42,954 nucleotides of DNA from Ancylobacter amanitiformis (GCF_030814815.1 NZ_JAUSVR010000026.1:1-42954), one strand, 5' to 3'. Positions 1 to 8,369 are shown, numbered from the stretch's first letter. Program-made: numbers and translations. The notes: a model not told the origin generated them from the sequence alone.

Positions 1-301
1 ACTGGTGCACGCGGATCGACGAGGCGTCGATCATCTGGATGTCGCCATCGTAAGAAGCTGATACGGCTCGCAGAATGCGCGCCCAATGGCCCGCCGTGCG
101 CCACCGGTCGAAACGGTTGACGCACGTCGTATGAGGGCCCTAGCGCGCCGGGATGTCGGCCCACGGCGCCCCGGTGCGCGGGCGCCAGAAAAGGCCGTTC
201 AAAACGCGCCGGTCATCCACCCGCGCAACACCGCGCACCTTCGTCGGCAGAAGCGGTTCAATCACCGACCGCTCGAAATCCGTCAGGTCAAAGCGAGCCA
301 T
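1..301 (-). pseudogene. IS5-family transposase, 5' part, interrupted by an amber codon; runs off the window
   Basis: Read from an ATG at 301 leftward, the frame gives an IS5-type N-terminus (MARFDLTDFERSVIEPLLP, then RVDDRRVLNGLFW and GAPWADIPAR). It meets TAG at 142-140 and continues in the same frame with GPHTTCVNRFDRWR and YDGDIQMIDASSIRVHQ up to the window edge. Relatives usually read PARYGPHTT, so the amber replaces a Tyr codon without a frameshift. MIDASS should carry the first Asp of the DDE triad. The 3' half and terminal repeat lie outside the window. A near-identical copy of codons 11-53 lies in inverted orientation at 42729-42866. The element is probably not self-mobile unless the amber is suppressed. 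Confidence 0.85.
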
Positions 302-511
302 CTCACCCTCCAAGGCTGAGATCAGTGAATCAGAACACCACCCCGCAGAGGATCCCGCTGATGGGTATGTGGCCCAAACGTCCAAGGAAAACCGCGATCG
401 CCGACGATCACGGGGGCAGCGCGATTTGGACGATCGGCGCTTTCTTTCGGACTCCTTGAACCGCTCTCTCGCTTAAGGTCTCGGCAATTGTCAGTGTTTG
501 GGGGAACGAAA

Positions 512-1099
512 ATGCAATATTCAGTAACGATTGCAGTTATTGTTGCGGCAGTGTCGGCAATAACAACCGGCGTTATCGCCCAGACGGCAAACACCGACGG
601 CAGGGTTCAGTACAAACCCGAATACACCGCATCAGGCGAGCTGATTCTGCCAAAGAATTTCGAGAAATGGGTATTCGTCGGCTCGCCGCTCACGCCAAAC
701 GCTCTTAACGATGGCGCGGCGAATTTTCCCGAATATCATAATGTCTACATGGACCCTGATTCATACGAAACGTATCAGAAGACGAATATATTCCCCGAGG
801 GTACGACCTTTTTCAAGGAGCTGCAGCTCACGCTGCCGGCGGAGAATCCGGATGGTTCCAGAACCGAGCCTTCGGGGCGGGGTTATTTCCCGGGTGCCTT
901 GAATGGTGCGGATGTCACGGTCAAAGACAGTAAGCGTTTCGCCGAGACTGGCGGCTGGGGCTACTTCAATTTCAATCACCATGAGCCCAAAGCGCCGACC
1001 GCGAAAGCTCGTCCCATCGGCGAGTGCGCCTATTGCCATATGGCCAGCGCCAAGAAGGATGATGTCTGGACGCAGTTCTACCCGCGTCTCGATCATTAG
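512..1099 (+). CDS. Cytochrome P460 family protein (exported c-type haem protein)
   Basis: The product is 195 aa. Residues 1-23 form a hydrophobic signal peptide ending near VIAQ, so it should be periplasmic. The body resembles the P460 domain (FEKWVFVGSPLTPN..., ETYQKTNIFPEGTTFFKELQ, GGWGYFNF), and the C-terminus carries the haem c site CAYCH (C172, C175, H176). P460 proteins oxidise hydroxylamine or related nitrogen compounds; that role is family knowledge, not shown here. I cannot identify the haem-crosslinking Lys with confidence. I chose ATG 512 over the TTG at 488 because GGGGGAACG precedes it and the signal peptide starts there. It stands alone between an IS fragment and a 700 bp gap. 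A second, divergent P460 gene is at 14660-15235. Confidence 0.85.
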   Translation: MQYSVTIAVIVAAVSAITTGVIAQTANTDGRVQYKPEYTASGELILPKNFEKWVFVGSPLTPNALNDGAANFPEYHNVYMDPDSYETYQKTNIFPEGTTFFKELQLTLPAENPDGSRTEPSGRGYFPGALNGADVTVKDSKRFAETGGWGYFNFNHHEPKAPTAKARPIGECAYCHMASAKKDDVWTQFYPRLDH

Positions 1100-1805
1100 G
1101 TTCCAGGCCACCTCGTAGACCTCGCGAGGCGCTGAAAGAACCATGGACTTGGCACATGATGAGAGGGACGAACGCTAGGGAATGGATCTACGGCAGGTCT
1201 GCGCGGCGCTAAAATGCCGTGCTGGAATATTTTCGACCTCATCCGGTTGATGTCCCGATGAAGTGGAGAAGTTTTCGCGGAAATTCTCAGGGGAATCTGG
1301 ATCACAGCCTGCGTACGCAGCCGCAACGCGCCGCTTCGTGTCCAATCTCACAGAACTCCCGGCCAACCCTCTTCACTGTACTCCCGACTGTATTCCCGCT
1401 CTCCAGTCCCGCTGGACACCTCATCTCGCGGACGCCGGCCGCCATGGCCTGGGTCCGCGAGATGAGCGATGACCGCACCTCAACGCGGCGACCCCCGGCG
1501 CGGCGGTGGCTGGATTAGGTTCGGTCCGAACCGCGCTGTGCGCGTCCAAGGCGTCGACACGGCCGGGGGTACCGGCAGGCATCCGACAACCCCCGGGGGG
1601 AGTCTCGCCGCGAATAAGCCGTATCAAGGGTGCCGCGCACCCTCGGTCGATCGCCGTTCTTGAACCTACGGTCAATCGATCAGCGCGGCGGCAAGCAGCG
1701 GTGCCGCCCTTCACGCCCCTTCCATTGCCGATAACCACGCTGGGGTAGCGAGCGCCAGATCATCCGATACAGGGCGGGAAACCGCCAAACCCTACCAAGC
1801 AGGTA
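1100..1805. other. 700 bp gap without a recognisable gene
   Basis: No reading frame on either strand resembles a protein I recognise, and the short frames present look like composition artefacts. The one clear structure is a long hairpin at 1420-1466, listed separately. The stretch lies between a P460 gene and the DUF417 gene, and may be decayed sequence left by mobile-element activity. Confidence 0.6.
1420..1466. repeat. Long perfect inverted repeat (14 bp arms)
   Basis: CTCATCTCGCGGAC at 1420-1433 pairs perfectly with GTCCGCGAGATGAG at 1453-1466. The 19-base loop contains a further GGCC...GGCC pairing. There is no T-run, so it is not a canonical intrinsic terminator. It lies more than 300 bp from the nearest gene. 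It could be an IS end, a transcript-stabilising element or a protein site; I cannot tell which. Confidence 0.6.
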
Positions 1806-2336
1806 ATGGAGAAGACCGTGAAAGAGTTTCATTCCCACACCATCGGCACCGCCCCCGAGGGGTTTCACGGCACCATCGTGGCCGAACGAAATTTCGGCTC
1901 CATGTCCATCCTGGCCCCGTTGCGGTGGTCGCTGGTCGTGATCTTCGTCTGGTTCGGCTGCATGAAGTTTACCGGCTACGAAGCGCAGGGCATCGCGCCG
2001 CTGATCGCGAACAGCCCGGTCATGGCCTGGATGCATACGCTGTTCGGGATTGAAGGCGCGTCCTGGGCAATCGGGGTGCTGGAACTGTCGACCGCCGCCG
2101 CCCTGACCGTCGGTGCATTCGTTCCGCTGCTCTCCGCCCTTGGCGCCGCCATGTCGACCGCGACCTACCTCATCACGCTGACCTTCTTCATCAGCACGCC
2201 GGGTGTGTTCGAGCCGTCCCTCGGCGGTTTCCCCGCCATTTCGGCTGGAACCGGACAATTTATTCTGAAAGACCTCGTCCTGCTCGCGGCGTCGGTCACG
2301 CTCCTGCTCGCCTCAAGGGCCAGATTGCCCAAGTGA
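1806..2336 (+). CDS. DUF417 (RclC/YkgB-like) inner-membrane protein
   Basis: The product is 176 aa with four predicted membrane segments, beginning around SILAPLRWSLVVIFVWFGCMKFTGYEAQGIAPLIANSPVMAW, the characteristic DUF417 opening. It includes GVLELSTAAALTVGAF and ends with a hydrophobic helix. E. coli RclC of this family belongs to a reactive-chlorine response; the biochemical function is unknown. The start is uncertain: GGAGAAG at 1808-1814 is well spaced for a GTG at 1818, so the annotated ATG at 1806 may be 12 bases too early. Downstream lie an exported hydrolase and an MsrP-like pair on the same strand, which fits oxidant defence. Confidence 0.85.
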   Translation: MEKTVKEFHSHTIGTAPEGFHGTIVAERNFGSMSILAPLRWSLVVIFVWFGCMKFTGYEAQGIAPLIANSPVMAWMHTLFGIEGASWAIGVLELSTAAALTVGAFVPLLSALGAAMSTATYLITLTFFISTPGVFEPSLGGFPAISAGTGQFILKDLVLLAASVTLLLASRARLPK

Positions 2337-2369
2337 GCGCTACGACACACGACCTCTCGGGAGGCAACC

Positions 2370-3308
2370 ATGATGAAACTGAAACTCGCGGCGATCGGGC
2401 TCGCCACTCTTTTATCCGGCCCGTCGGTTGCCGCAGCACCGGAGGCGCCCCCCACGACCTATCACTATGAGCAGGTCGACGGGATCCGAATCTTTTACCG
2501 CGAAGCCGGCCGGCGCGACGCCCCGACCATCGTCCTGCTGCACGGCTTTCCGTCTTCCTCCCGGCAGTACGACGCACTGATCCCGCTTCTCGCAAAGTCC
2601 CATCACGTCATCGCTCCGGATTTTCCGGGCTTCGGTCACAGCGATGCGCCGCCGCCGGTAGAATATGAATACACGTTCGATCATCTTGCGGCGACGACGG
2701 CGCGTTTCTTGGAAAAACTTGAGATGACGAAGTATTCTCTGTATATCCAAGATTATGGCGCGCCGGTAGGCTTCCGGATCATGATGTCTCACCCTGAGAG
2801 GCTGCAGGCGCTTATCGTCCAAAATGGCAACGCCTACCGTGAGGGGTTGGGGCCGAAATGGGCGAAGATCGCGGAGTACTGGGAAAATCCTCAGGCGCAT
2901 CCGGATGTCATCGACGCCTTCCTGTCGTTCGAGGCCACGAAGCAGCGCCACATCGCGGGCACCGCGCATCCGGAACTCTACAACCCCGATAGCTGGACCG
3001 ACGAGTTCACGCATATCTCCGCGCCCGGGCAGCGCGAGATCCAGTCGGCGCTGCTCTACGACTACCGCACCAATGTCGCCTCTTATCCCACCTGGCAGGC
3101 ATGGCTGCGCGAGCACAGGCCCCCCACCCTCGTCGTCTGGGGCGTCAACGACCCCTCCTTCATCGCGGCCGGTGCGGAGGCGTTCAGACGGGACCTTCCC
3201 GACGCGCAGATCCACCTGCTGGACGCCGGCCACTTCGCGTTGGATGAGAAGAACGGCGAAATCGCCGAGCTCGTGCTTCGCTTCATGGCCACCCGAGCCC
3301 CACATTGA
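2370..3308 (+). CDS. Exported alpha/beta hydrolase (epoxide hydrolase/haloalkane dehalogenase superfamily)
   Basis: The product is 312 aa with a signal peptide (residues 1-23, ending VAAA). Visible features are the oxyanion motif LLHGFPSSS (H58-G59), nucleophile elbow QDYGAP with D128, acid D261 (GVNDPSF) and base H288 (DAGHFALD). An Asp nucleophile places it with dehalogenases and epoxide hydrolases rather than serine esterases. However, the Trp that normally follows the nucleophile in haloalkane dehalogenases is Tyr, so I do not call it a dehalogenase. The substrate is unknown. GGGAGG precedes ATG 2370, 33 bp after the DUF417 gene, so co-transcription is likely. A cytoplasmic paralogue is at 8463-9323. 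Confidence 0.85.
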   Translation: MMKLKLAAIGLATLLSGPSVAAAPEAPPTTYHYEQVDGIRIFYREAGRRDAPTIVLLHGFPSSSRQYDALIPLLAKSHHVIAPDFPGFGHSDAPPPVEYEYTFDHLAATTARFLEKLEMTKYSLYIQDYGAPVGFRIMMSHPERLQALIVQNGNAYREGLGPKWAKIAEYWENPQAHPDVIDAFLSFEATKQRHIAGTAHPELYNPDSWTDEFTHISAPGQREIQSALLYDYRTNVASYPTWQAWLREHRPPTLVVWGVNDPSFIAAGAEAFRRDLPDAQIHLLDAGHFALDEKNGEIAELVLRFMATRAPH

Positions 3309-3408
3309 TACGCTTGTCGGCGTCCGTTCACGCGAGCTGCCGTTTGGGAATTACTCGGTTCGCAAAGCTGCCGACGACCTTATCCATCATCCGAGGAGGA
3401 AGATCGCA

Positions 3409-4026
3409 GTGCTTGTGACGAGAGGCTTCAAAGGCAGGCGCCGCGAGGGCGACGCCGATCGCCTGAGATTGCCGCCGGGCCAGTTCCTGACGCCGGAATT
3501 TCCCGTGCTGACCACCGGCCCGACCCAGCACACACGGCTCGATCGCTGGAGTCTTGCCCTGCAGCACGGCGGATCGCTGCTGGGCAAATGGAGCTGGGAG
3601 CAGTTCGAGGCCCTGCCGCAGACCGAGATCACCTGCGACATCCACTGCGTCACCAAATGGTCCAAGTTCGACACGCGCTGGCGCGGGGTGACCATCGACA
3701 ACCTCTTGCGCGCCGCCGGGCTGGATGCGGCGCCGACCGGCTTCCTCATGGCGCATTGCGATGGCGGCTACACGACCAACCTGCTCATCGGCGACCTGAT
3801 CGAGGCGCGCGCGATGATCGCGACCCATTTTGACGATCTGCCGCTCCTCCCCGCTCATGGGGGCCCGGCCCGCCTGCTCGTGCCACACCTCTATTTCTGG
3901 AAAAGCGCGAAATGGGTGCGGCGTCTCGCCTTTCGCGAGAACGACACCCCGGGCTTCTGTGAATCGCACGGCTACCACCTTCGCGGCGATCCCTGGCGGG
4001 AACAGCGCTACGAGGGCGACCTATGA
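3409..4026 (+). CDS. MsrP/sulfite-oxidase-like molybdopterin oxidoreductase
   Basis: The product is 205 aa, a compact oxidoreductase molybdopterin-binding domain. The segment TCDIHCVTKWSKFDTRWRGV aligns with the cofactor loop of YedY/MsrP, making C80 the probable molybdenum ligand. FYW-rich blocks such as HLYFWKSAKWVRRL are typical of the soluble short members. I chose GTG 3409 because GAGGAGGAAG lies just upstream. No signal peptide is seen, so it is probably cytoplasmic, unlike the Tat-exported relative at 36833. Its stop overlaps the start of the flavin reductase (ATGA at 4023-4026), which is probably its electron donor. MsrP family members reduce methionine sulfoxide; short cytoplasmic members are largely uncharacterised. 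Confidence 0.82.
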   Translation: MLVTRGFKGRRREGDADRLRLPPGQFLTPEFPVLTTGPTQHTRLDRWSLALQHGGSLLGKWSWEQFEALPQTEITCDIHCVTKWSKFDTRWRGVTIDNLLRAAGLDAAPTGFLMAHCDGGYTTNLLIGDLIEARAMIATHFDDLPLLPAHGGPARLLVPHLYFWKSAKWVRRLAFRENDTPGFCESHGYHLRGDPWREQRYEGDL

Positions 4027-4784
4027 TCGGCGCGGCAATGGCAGCCGCCCAATGGCGCGTCGCGACGGTGACCGCGATCCGCGCCGAGACGGCCAGCGTG
4101 AAGACGATCCGTTTCGAGGTTCCCGGATGGCCCGGCCACCTCGGCGGACAGCACGTGGATCTGCGCCTGACCGCCGAGGATGGCTATGTCGCGCAGCGCA
4201 GCTACTCGATCGCCTCCGGCGCCGGTACGAGTCCGCAGATCGAACTGACCATCGATGCCGTGCCTGACGGAGAGGTCTCGGGCTTCCTCCATGAGGAGTT
4301 GCGCATCGGTGACCAGATCGAGATCCGTGGACCGATCGGGAGCTATTTCGCCTGGTCCGCGGAGCATGATTATGGCTTGCTGCTGATCGCGGGCGGCTCG
4401 GGCATCGTGCCGCTGATGTCGATGCTGCGGTCCCGCGCCGCAGCCGGCGCGACGCAGCATGCCCGCCTGCTCTACTCATCGAGGAGTATCGACCAGATCA
4501 TCTATCGCAGCGAACTCGATCGGCTTGCCGCGCAGACCACCCACTTCACGCTCACCCACACGCTGACCCGCGAGACTCCGTCGGGGTGGGCCGGAGAGCA
4601 AGGCCGGATCGACCGTGTGATGTTGACGCGCCGGCAATTCACCCCCGCGGGTGACCCGGACGTCTACGTCTGCGGGCCGACGGCATTCGTCGAAACGATC
4701 GCCGAGCATCTCGTCGCGATGGGCCACAGGGCGAGCAACGTGCGGACGGAGCGGTTTGGGCCCACGGGTGCGATCCGGACGTAA
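4023..4784 (+). CDS. FAD-binding ferredoxin-NADP reductase-type oxidoreductase
   Basis: The product is 253 aa. RSYSIAS is the flavin-binding motif, GGSGIVPLMSMLR the NAD(P)-binding motif and YVCGPTAFVE the C-terminal nucleotide motif. There is no Cys cluster for a 2Fe-2S centre, so it should pass electrons from NAD(P)H directly to a partner. The ATGA overlap with the MsrP-like gene indicates translational coupling and a two-component reductase. This replaces the membrane haem partner (MsrQ) found in classical MsrPQ. A strong hairpin at 4877-4908 follows. Confidence 0.85.
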   Translation: MIGAAMAAAQWRVATVTAIRAETASVKTIRFEVPGWPGHLGGQHVDLRLTAEDGYVAQRSYSIASGAGTSPQIELTIDAVPDGEVSGFLHEELRIGDQIEIRGPIGSYFAWSAEHDYGLLLIAGGSGIVPLMSMLRSRAAAGATQHARLLYSSRSIDQIIYRSELDRLAAQTTHFTLTHTLTRETPSGWAGEQGRIDRVMLTRRQFTPAGDPDVYVCGPTAFVETIAEHLVAMGHRASNVRTERFGPTGAIRT

Positions 4785-4876
4785 CAAGAAACGCCAGCCG
4801 GTCGCCCCGTCGCCTGCGCACGGCCGCGGCCCCCCGCGATCTTCCGACGAAGCCCCCCGCGGACGGTGATCGGGAA

Positions 4877-4908
4877 GCGCCGGAAGCCCGTTTGCGGGCT
4901 TCCGGCGC
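4877..4908. terminator. Bidirectional terminator-like hairpin
   Basis: GCGCCGGAAGCCCG at 4877-4890 and its perfect complement at 4895-4908 flank a TTTG loop, giving a 14 bp stem. It sits between the convergent flavin reductase and msrA genes. The T-tract is weak, so termination efficiency is uncertain. Confidence 0.75.
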
Positions 4909-4942
4909 CGTCTCATCTTTCAGTCCGGCGTCGTCTTATGTC

Positions 4943-5458
4943 TCAGGCCGCATCGACGCGGCGCGGCAGCTTCCAGCCGGGCCGGATGAAGTGGCAGGTA
5001 TAGCCGTTCGGGATCCGCTCCAGATAGTCCTGATGCTCGGGCTCGGCTTCCCAGAAATCCCCCAAGGGCGAGACCTCGGTGACGACCTTGCCGGGCCACA
5101 GCCCCGACGCCTCCACATCGGCGATCGTCTCCTCCGCCTCCGCCCTCTGCGCGTCATCCGTGTAGAAGATCGCGGAACGATAGCTGGCGCCGACATCGTT
5201 GCCCTGGCGGTTTTTCGTGGTCGGATCGTGGATCTGGAAAAAGAACTCCAGGATCCGGCGATAGCTCGTCAGATCGGGGTCGAAGATGATCTCGATCGCC
5301 TCGGCATGGGTGCCATGGTTGCGGTAGGTGGCGTTGGGCACGTTGCCGCCCGAATAACCGACACGTGTGCCGACGACACCCGGTTGCCTGCGGATCAGAT
5401 CCTGCATGCCCCAGAAACAGCCGCCCGCGAGAACGGCGCGTTGTGTTTTGTTCGACAT
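4943..5458 (-). CDS. msrA: Peptide methionine sulfoxide reductase MsrA
   Basis: The product is 171 aa with the catalytic motif GGCFWG (C14) near the N-terminus and the family blocks [13 protein letters not shown] and QIHDPTT. It reduces the S-epimer of methionine sulfoxide in proteins and free methionine. There is no signal peptide, so it is cytoplasmic. It starts 3 bases after the msrB stop, forming an msrB-msrA operon that repairs both epimers. The operon converges on the MsrP-like/flavin reductase pair, grouping three sulfoxide-repair enzymes within 2.5 kb. Confidence 0.96.
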   Translation of the reverse strand: MSNKTQRAVLAGGCFWGMQDLIRRQPGVVGTRVGYSGGNVPNATYRNHGTHAEAIEIIFDPDLTSYRRILEFFFQIHDPTTKNRQGNDVGASYRSAIFYTDDAQRAEAEETIADVEASGLWPGKVVTEVSPLGDFWEAEPEHQDYLERIPNGYTCHFIRPGWKLPRRVDAA

Positions 5459-5461
5459 GGC

Positions 5462-5923
5462 TCAAACCTTTCCTTCGTTCTCGAACAGCCGCCGGTACTC
5501 ACCGTAGCCTTCCGCCTCGAGATCCTTGAGATGAATGAAGCGCAGCGACGCGGAATTGATGCAGTAGCGCATCCCACCCTCCGCCGCCGGACCGTCCGGA
5601 AAGAGGTGGCCGAGATGACTGTCGCCGCCGCCCGACCGGACCTCGGTCCGACGCATTCCATGGCTGTCGTCGACATATTCGACGATCGTCGCACCTTCGA
5701 TCGGCCGGGTGAAGCTCGGCCAGCCAGAGCGGCTCGCGAACTTGTTCACCGACGCGAAGAGCGGCTCGCCGGAAACGACGTCCACGTAGATTCCGGGCTC
5801 CTTGTTGTCCCAATACGCGTTCACGAAAGGCCGCTCGGTGCCGTTCTGCTGCGTCACGCGATACTGTTCCGGCGAGAGCGCTGCCAGAGCGTCGGGGTTC
5901 TTGAGGAAATGGCTGTTCTTCAT
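5462..5923 (-). CDS. msrB: Peptide methionine (R)-S-oxide reductase MsrB
   Basis: The product is 153 aa. The motif [11 protein letters not shown] carries the catalytic Cys (C121); SGWPSF and [10 protein letters not shown] are family blocks. The two CxxC pairs that bind zinc in many MsrB proteins are absent (the first is VVSGEPLF), so this is the zinc-free subtype. It is the first gene of the msrB-msrA operon. AAGGAGATAATC precedes ATG 5923. Confidence 0.96.
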   Translation of the reverse strand: MKNSHFLKNPDALAALSPEQYRVTQQNGTERPFVNAYWDNKEPGIYVDVVSGEPLFASVNKFASRSGWPSFTRPIEGATIVEYVDDSHGMRRTEVRSGGGDSHLGHLFPDGPAAEGGMRYCINSASLRFIHLKDLEAEGYGEYRRLFENEGKV

Positions 5924-6051
5924 GATTATCTCCTTCGATATCCATGTAGGACTTTCCGTTATCCGCCAGAAGCGCCTGACTTCGGAACCCTTCCTATCGC
6001 TTTATGGAAGCGGCGTGTGTGATGGCTGATCATCGTGGCGCCAGCCAGGGA

Positions 6052-6450
6052 TCAGCCTTCCGCGCGACGTTTGAGATAAGCGTCGCGCGCCACATCCATG
6101 CGCGGCGCGTTCTCGACGACCCACTCCGCCAATGCCTGCACGGGCATCAGGAACTCACGCCCCAGTTCCGTCAGGGCGTATTCCACCTGGGGCGGATTGA
6201 CCGGCGTGACCGTGCGCGAAACGAAGCCGTTTTGCTCCAGCTCCCGCAGGGTCGATGCCAGCACCTTCTGGCTGATCTCGCCGACGTCGCGGCGCAACGC
6301 ATTGAAACGACGCGGCCCATGCCCGAGCACGCGAACCACCAGCAGGCTCCACTTGTCACTGATCCGTGCGAGCATCCGACTGATATGTTCGCACCGGGCG
6401 GTATCCTCGTGGACATCTGGTTTCGCCAAGGTGCCTCCTTGTCCCGGCAT
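6052..6450 (-). CDS. HxlR-family transcriptional regulator
   Basis: The product is about 132 aa, a winged helix-turn-helix of the HxlR type: KWSLLVVRVLGHGPRRFNALRRDVGEISQKVLASTLRELEQNGFVSR, then VEYALTELGREF. A conserved Cys (ARCEHI) just before the domain is the redox or electrophile sensor in several HxlR proteins. ATG 6450 is preceded by GAGGAG; a TTG further in also has an AGGAGG site, so the start could be later. It is divergent from the FMN reductase at 6504, with a palindrome at 6466-6488 between them. Confidence 0.9.
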   Translation of the reverse strand: MPGQGGTLAKPDVHEDTARCEHISRMLARISDKWSLLVVRVLGHGPRRFNALRRDVGEISQKVLASTLRELEQNGFVSRTVTPVNPPQVEYALTELGREFLMPVQALAEWVVENAPRMDVARDAYLKRRAEG

Positions 6451-6465
6451 AAGCACTCCTCGTAA

Positions 6466-6488
6466 TCTGGTTACTCCAGGATACCAGA
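6466..6488. promoter_or_regulatory. Probable HxlR operator
   Basis: TCTGGT at 6466-6471 is matched by its complement ACCAGA at 6483-6488, with an 11-base partly symmetric centre. It lies in the short gap between the divergent HxlR and FMN-reductase genes, where it would cover both promoters. Confidence 0.6.
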
Positions 6489-6503
6489 ATATATGAGGAC
6501 AGC

Positions 6504-7097
6504 ATGAGTTCCAAACCCCGCATTGCCGTCATCGTCGGCTCCACCCGGCCCACGCGATTTGCCGATGTGCCGGCGCAATGGATTCTGAAGCAGGCTCAGG
6601 CCCGCGGTGACATGGATGTGGAGCTGGTCGACCTGCGCGACCATCCGCTCCCGTTCTTTGACGAGGTCGCCTCCAACCTGTGGGCGCCGAGCCAGAACCC
6701 CGAGGCGATCCGCTGGCAGGAAACGATCGCCCGTTTCGACGGCTACATTTTCGTGACCGCGGAATATAATCACTCGATCACCGGCGTTTTGAAGAACGCG
6801 CTCGATCAGGCCTACAAGGAGTGGACCCGCAAGCCGTTCACCGCCATCGGCTATGGTGGCACCGGCGGCGTGCGGGCGATCGAGCATCTTCGCCTGATCG
6901 GCATCGAGCTTCAGATGGTTTCGACGCATGCGACCGCCCATATCGGCGGAAGCGATTTCTTCGCCGTGCATCCGGCTTTCGGGAACAAGCCGATCGAGGA
7001 AATCGAGACGAATCTCCTGCCGTCGACGACGACGGCTCTGGACGAACTGCTCTGGTGGGCCAAGGCGACCATGGCTGCCAAGTCCACCGGCGCCTGA
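6504..7097 (+). CDS. NAD(P)H-dependent FMN reductase (flavodoxin-like)
   Basis: The product is 197 aa. VGSTRPTRFADVPAQW is the phosphate-binding loop of the NADPH-dependent FMN reductase family; VTAEYNHSITGVLKNALD and YGGTGGVRAIEHLR are its second and third flavin-contact blocks. Members reduce FMN, quinones, azo or nitro compounds, or chromate; the substrate here is unknown. The gene is divergent from an HxlR regulator, a common arrangement for electrophile-inducible quinone reductases, and ends at a strong hairpin. Confidence 0.9.
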   Translation: MSSKPRIAVIVGSTRPTRFADVPAQWILKQAQARGDMDVELVDLRDHPLPFFDEVASNLWAPSQNPEAIRWQETIARFDGYIFVTAEYNHSITGVLKNALDQAYKEWTRKPFTAIGYGGTGGVRAIEHLRLIGIELQMVSTHATAHIGGSDFFAVHPAFGNKPIEEIETNLLPSTTTALDELLWWAKATMAAKSTGA

Positions 7098-7125
7098 CGC
7101 GCCGGACGAGCCCTTCCGAAATCGA

Positions 7126-7160
7126 AAAGGCTCGCTGACGATCGCCGCCAGCGAGCCTTT
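7126..7160. terminator. Bidirectional intrinsic terminator
   Basis: AAAGGCTCGCTG at 7126-7137 pairs perfectly with CAGCGAGCCTTT at 7149-7160, giving A/T tracts on both sides. It serves the convergent FMN reductase and SDR genes. Confidence 0.85.
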
Positions 7161-7218
7161 CTGAAATATCGACTGAGCCAGGCAGGCCCGCCTCGCCATC
7201 CCGCACTCACCCGCGAGG

Positions 7219-7986
7219 TCAAAGCACCTTCGTTTCGCCGCCGTCGACCCGGAGCGCCGTACCGGTGATCCAGTGGCTTTCCGCCGAAAAGAGGAAGGCA
7301 ATCGCATTGGCGACATCTTCGGGCTGCCCGTAGCGGGCGATGCCCATCTCGGCCGCGAGCCGATCGATTGCCGCATCGAGCGAGAGACCGTGCTTGTCGG
7401 CATAGGCCTGAAGCATCGTCTGGCGGCGGTCGGTCATGACCGATCCGGGCAGGATCGTGTTGACCTGCACCCCGTCCGCGATGCCCCGGTCGGCAAAGGC
7501 CTTGGCAAGCGCGAGGATCGCCGCGTTGATCGTACCGACAGCGGCGAGCGACGCCTTGGGCGTATAGGCTGACGTACCCGACGTGATCGCGACCGAACCC
7601 TGCGTGGCCTTGAGCGCATCCCATGCCGCGAGTGTCAAACGCCGGGCGGAGTGGAATTTGAGTGCCAACCCGTCGTCCCATTGTTCGTCGGTCAGTGCGA
7701 ACAGGTCTGCCGGCGAGACCGCGCCGGCGATGCAGGCGACGGCGTCGATCCGCCCGAAGCGCTGGAGCGTCGCGGCGACGACCGCTCCCGCCGCATCCGG
7801 CTGGCGCAGGTCATGGACCAGAACGAGCGGCTCTGCACCTGCGGCCCGGACCGTCTCGGCCGTCTCGGCCAAGGCCTCCCGGGTTCGTGCCACCAGCACC
7901 AGGGCGCTGAAATCGCGCGCCAGCCGGACGGCCGTCGCGCGCCCGATACCGCGACTTGCACCCGTGACGATCGCCACACGTTCCAT
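7219..7986 (-). CDS. Short-chain dehydrogenase/reductase lacking the catalytic Tyr-Lys pair
   Basis: The product is 255 aa with the SDR nucleotide motif TGASRGIG (8-15) and a normal C-terminus (GQPEDVANAIAFLFS...ITGTALRVDGG). At the position of YxxxK the sequence reads VGTIN (V150, N154), so both catalytic residues are missing, and the NNAG block is CIAGA. It can probably bind a dinucleotide but not catalyse classical hydride transfer. Its ATG overlaps the stop of the SnoaL-like gene by one base (TGATG), so the two are translationally coupled. They form a unit with the hydrolase upstream. Confidence 0.88.
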   Translation of the reverse strand: MERVAIVTGASRGIGRATAVRLARDFSALVLVARTREALAETAETVRAAGAEPLVLVHDLRQPDAAGAVVAATLQRFGRIDAVACIAGAVSPADLFALTDEQWDDGLALKFHSARRLTLAAWDALKATQGSVAITSGTSAYTPKASLAAVGTINAAILALAKAFADRGIADGVQVNTILPGSVMTDRRQTMLQAYADKHGLSLDAAIDRLAAEMGIARYGQPEDVANAIAFLFSAESHWITGTALRVDGGETKVL

Positions 7987-8369
7987 CAGACGCGAGCCTC
8001 GGCGATCGCGAGCGTATCGATATACTGGCGGAAGGTGGTGATCTTGCCGTCACGAATTGTCCAGACATGGGCATAGCGGGCACGCGAGGTCTTTCCCGTC
8101 GCGCCGTGCACGCCGGTGAATTCCCCCAGCGAGACGACGGTCTCGCCTTCGGCAATGAACTCCGTCGGCACCAGCGCGAAGCTCGACCATTCCGCCATCA
8201 GCGGCTTGAACAGGCCTTCGGCGACCTTCTCGGGGCCGCGCCCGTCAACTTTGTAGTGCCACATCGTCGTCCATTCGATGTCGGGCGCCATAAGGCCGAG
8301 CGCGCCCGGCGCGTCGCCTTTGGAAAGCTTGTCGTAGAAGTCGCGAACCACGTCTCGGGCGCTGGTCAT
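7986..8369 (-). CDS. SnoaL/NTF2-like fold protein
   Basis: The product is 127 aa with the cone-shaped NTF2/SnoaL fold signature: VVRDFYDKLSKGDAPGALGLMAPDIEWT at the start and GKTSRARYAHVWTIRDGKITTFRQYIDT at the end. Members include cyclases, isomerases and proteins of unknown function; the ligand is not predictable. GGAGACC precedes the ATG. It is coupled to the downstream SDR by a one-base overlap. Confidence 0.85.
   Translation of the reverse strand: MTSARDVVRDFYDKLSKGDAPGALGLMAPDIEWTTMWHYKVDGRGPEKVAEGLFKPLMAEWSSFALVPTEFIAEGETVVSLGEFTGVHGATGKTSRARYAHVWTIRDGKITTFRQYIDTLAIAEARV

Noticed and set aside
1420..1466. Integron attC site
   Set aside because: The hairpin lacks the RYYYAAC/GTTRRRY core sites, and no integrase gene is present.
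2370..3308. Haloalkane dehalogenase DhlA
   Set aside because: The nucleophile is followed by Tyr rather than the halide-stabilising Trp, a signal peptide is present, and the sequence does not resemble DhlA beyond the fold.
5924..6050. GATAAC with a 17-base spacer upstream of msrB as a sixth ECF promoter
   Set aside because: The second element reads TATC instead of CGTA/CGAA and the first lacks the leading GT, so it does not match the five-site pattern.
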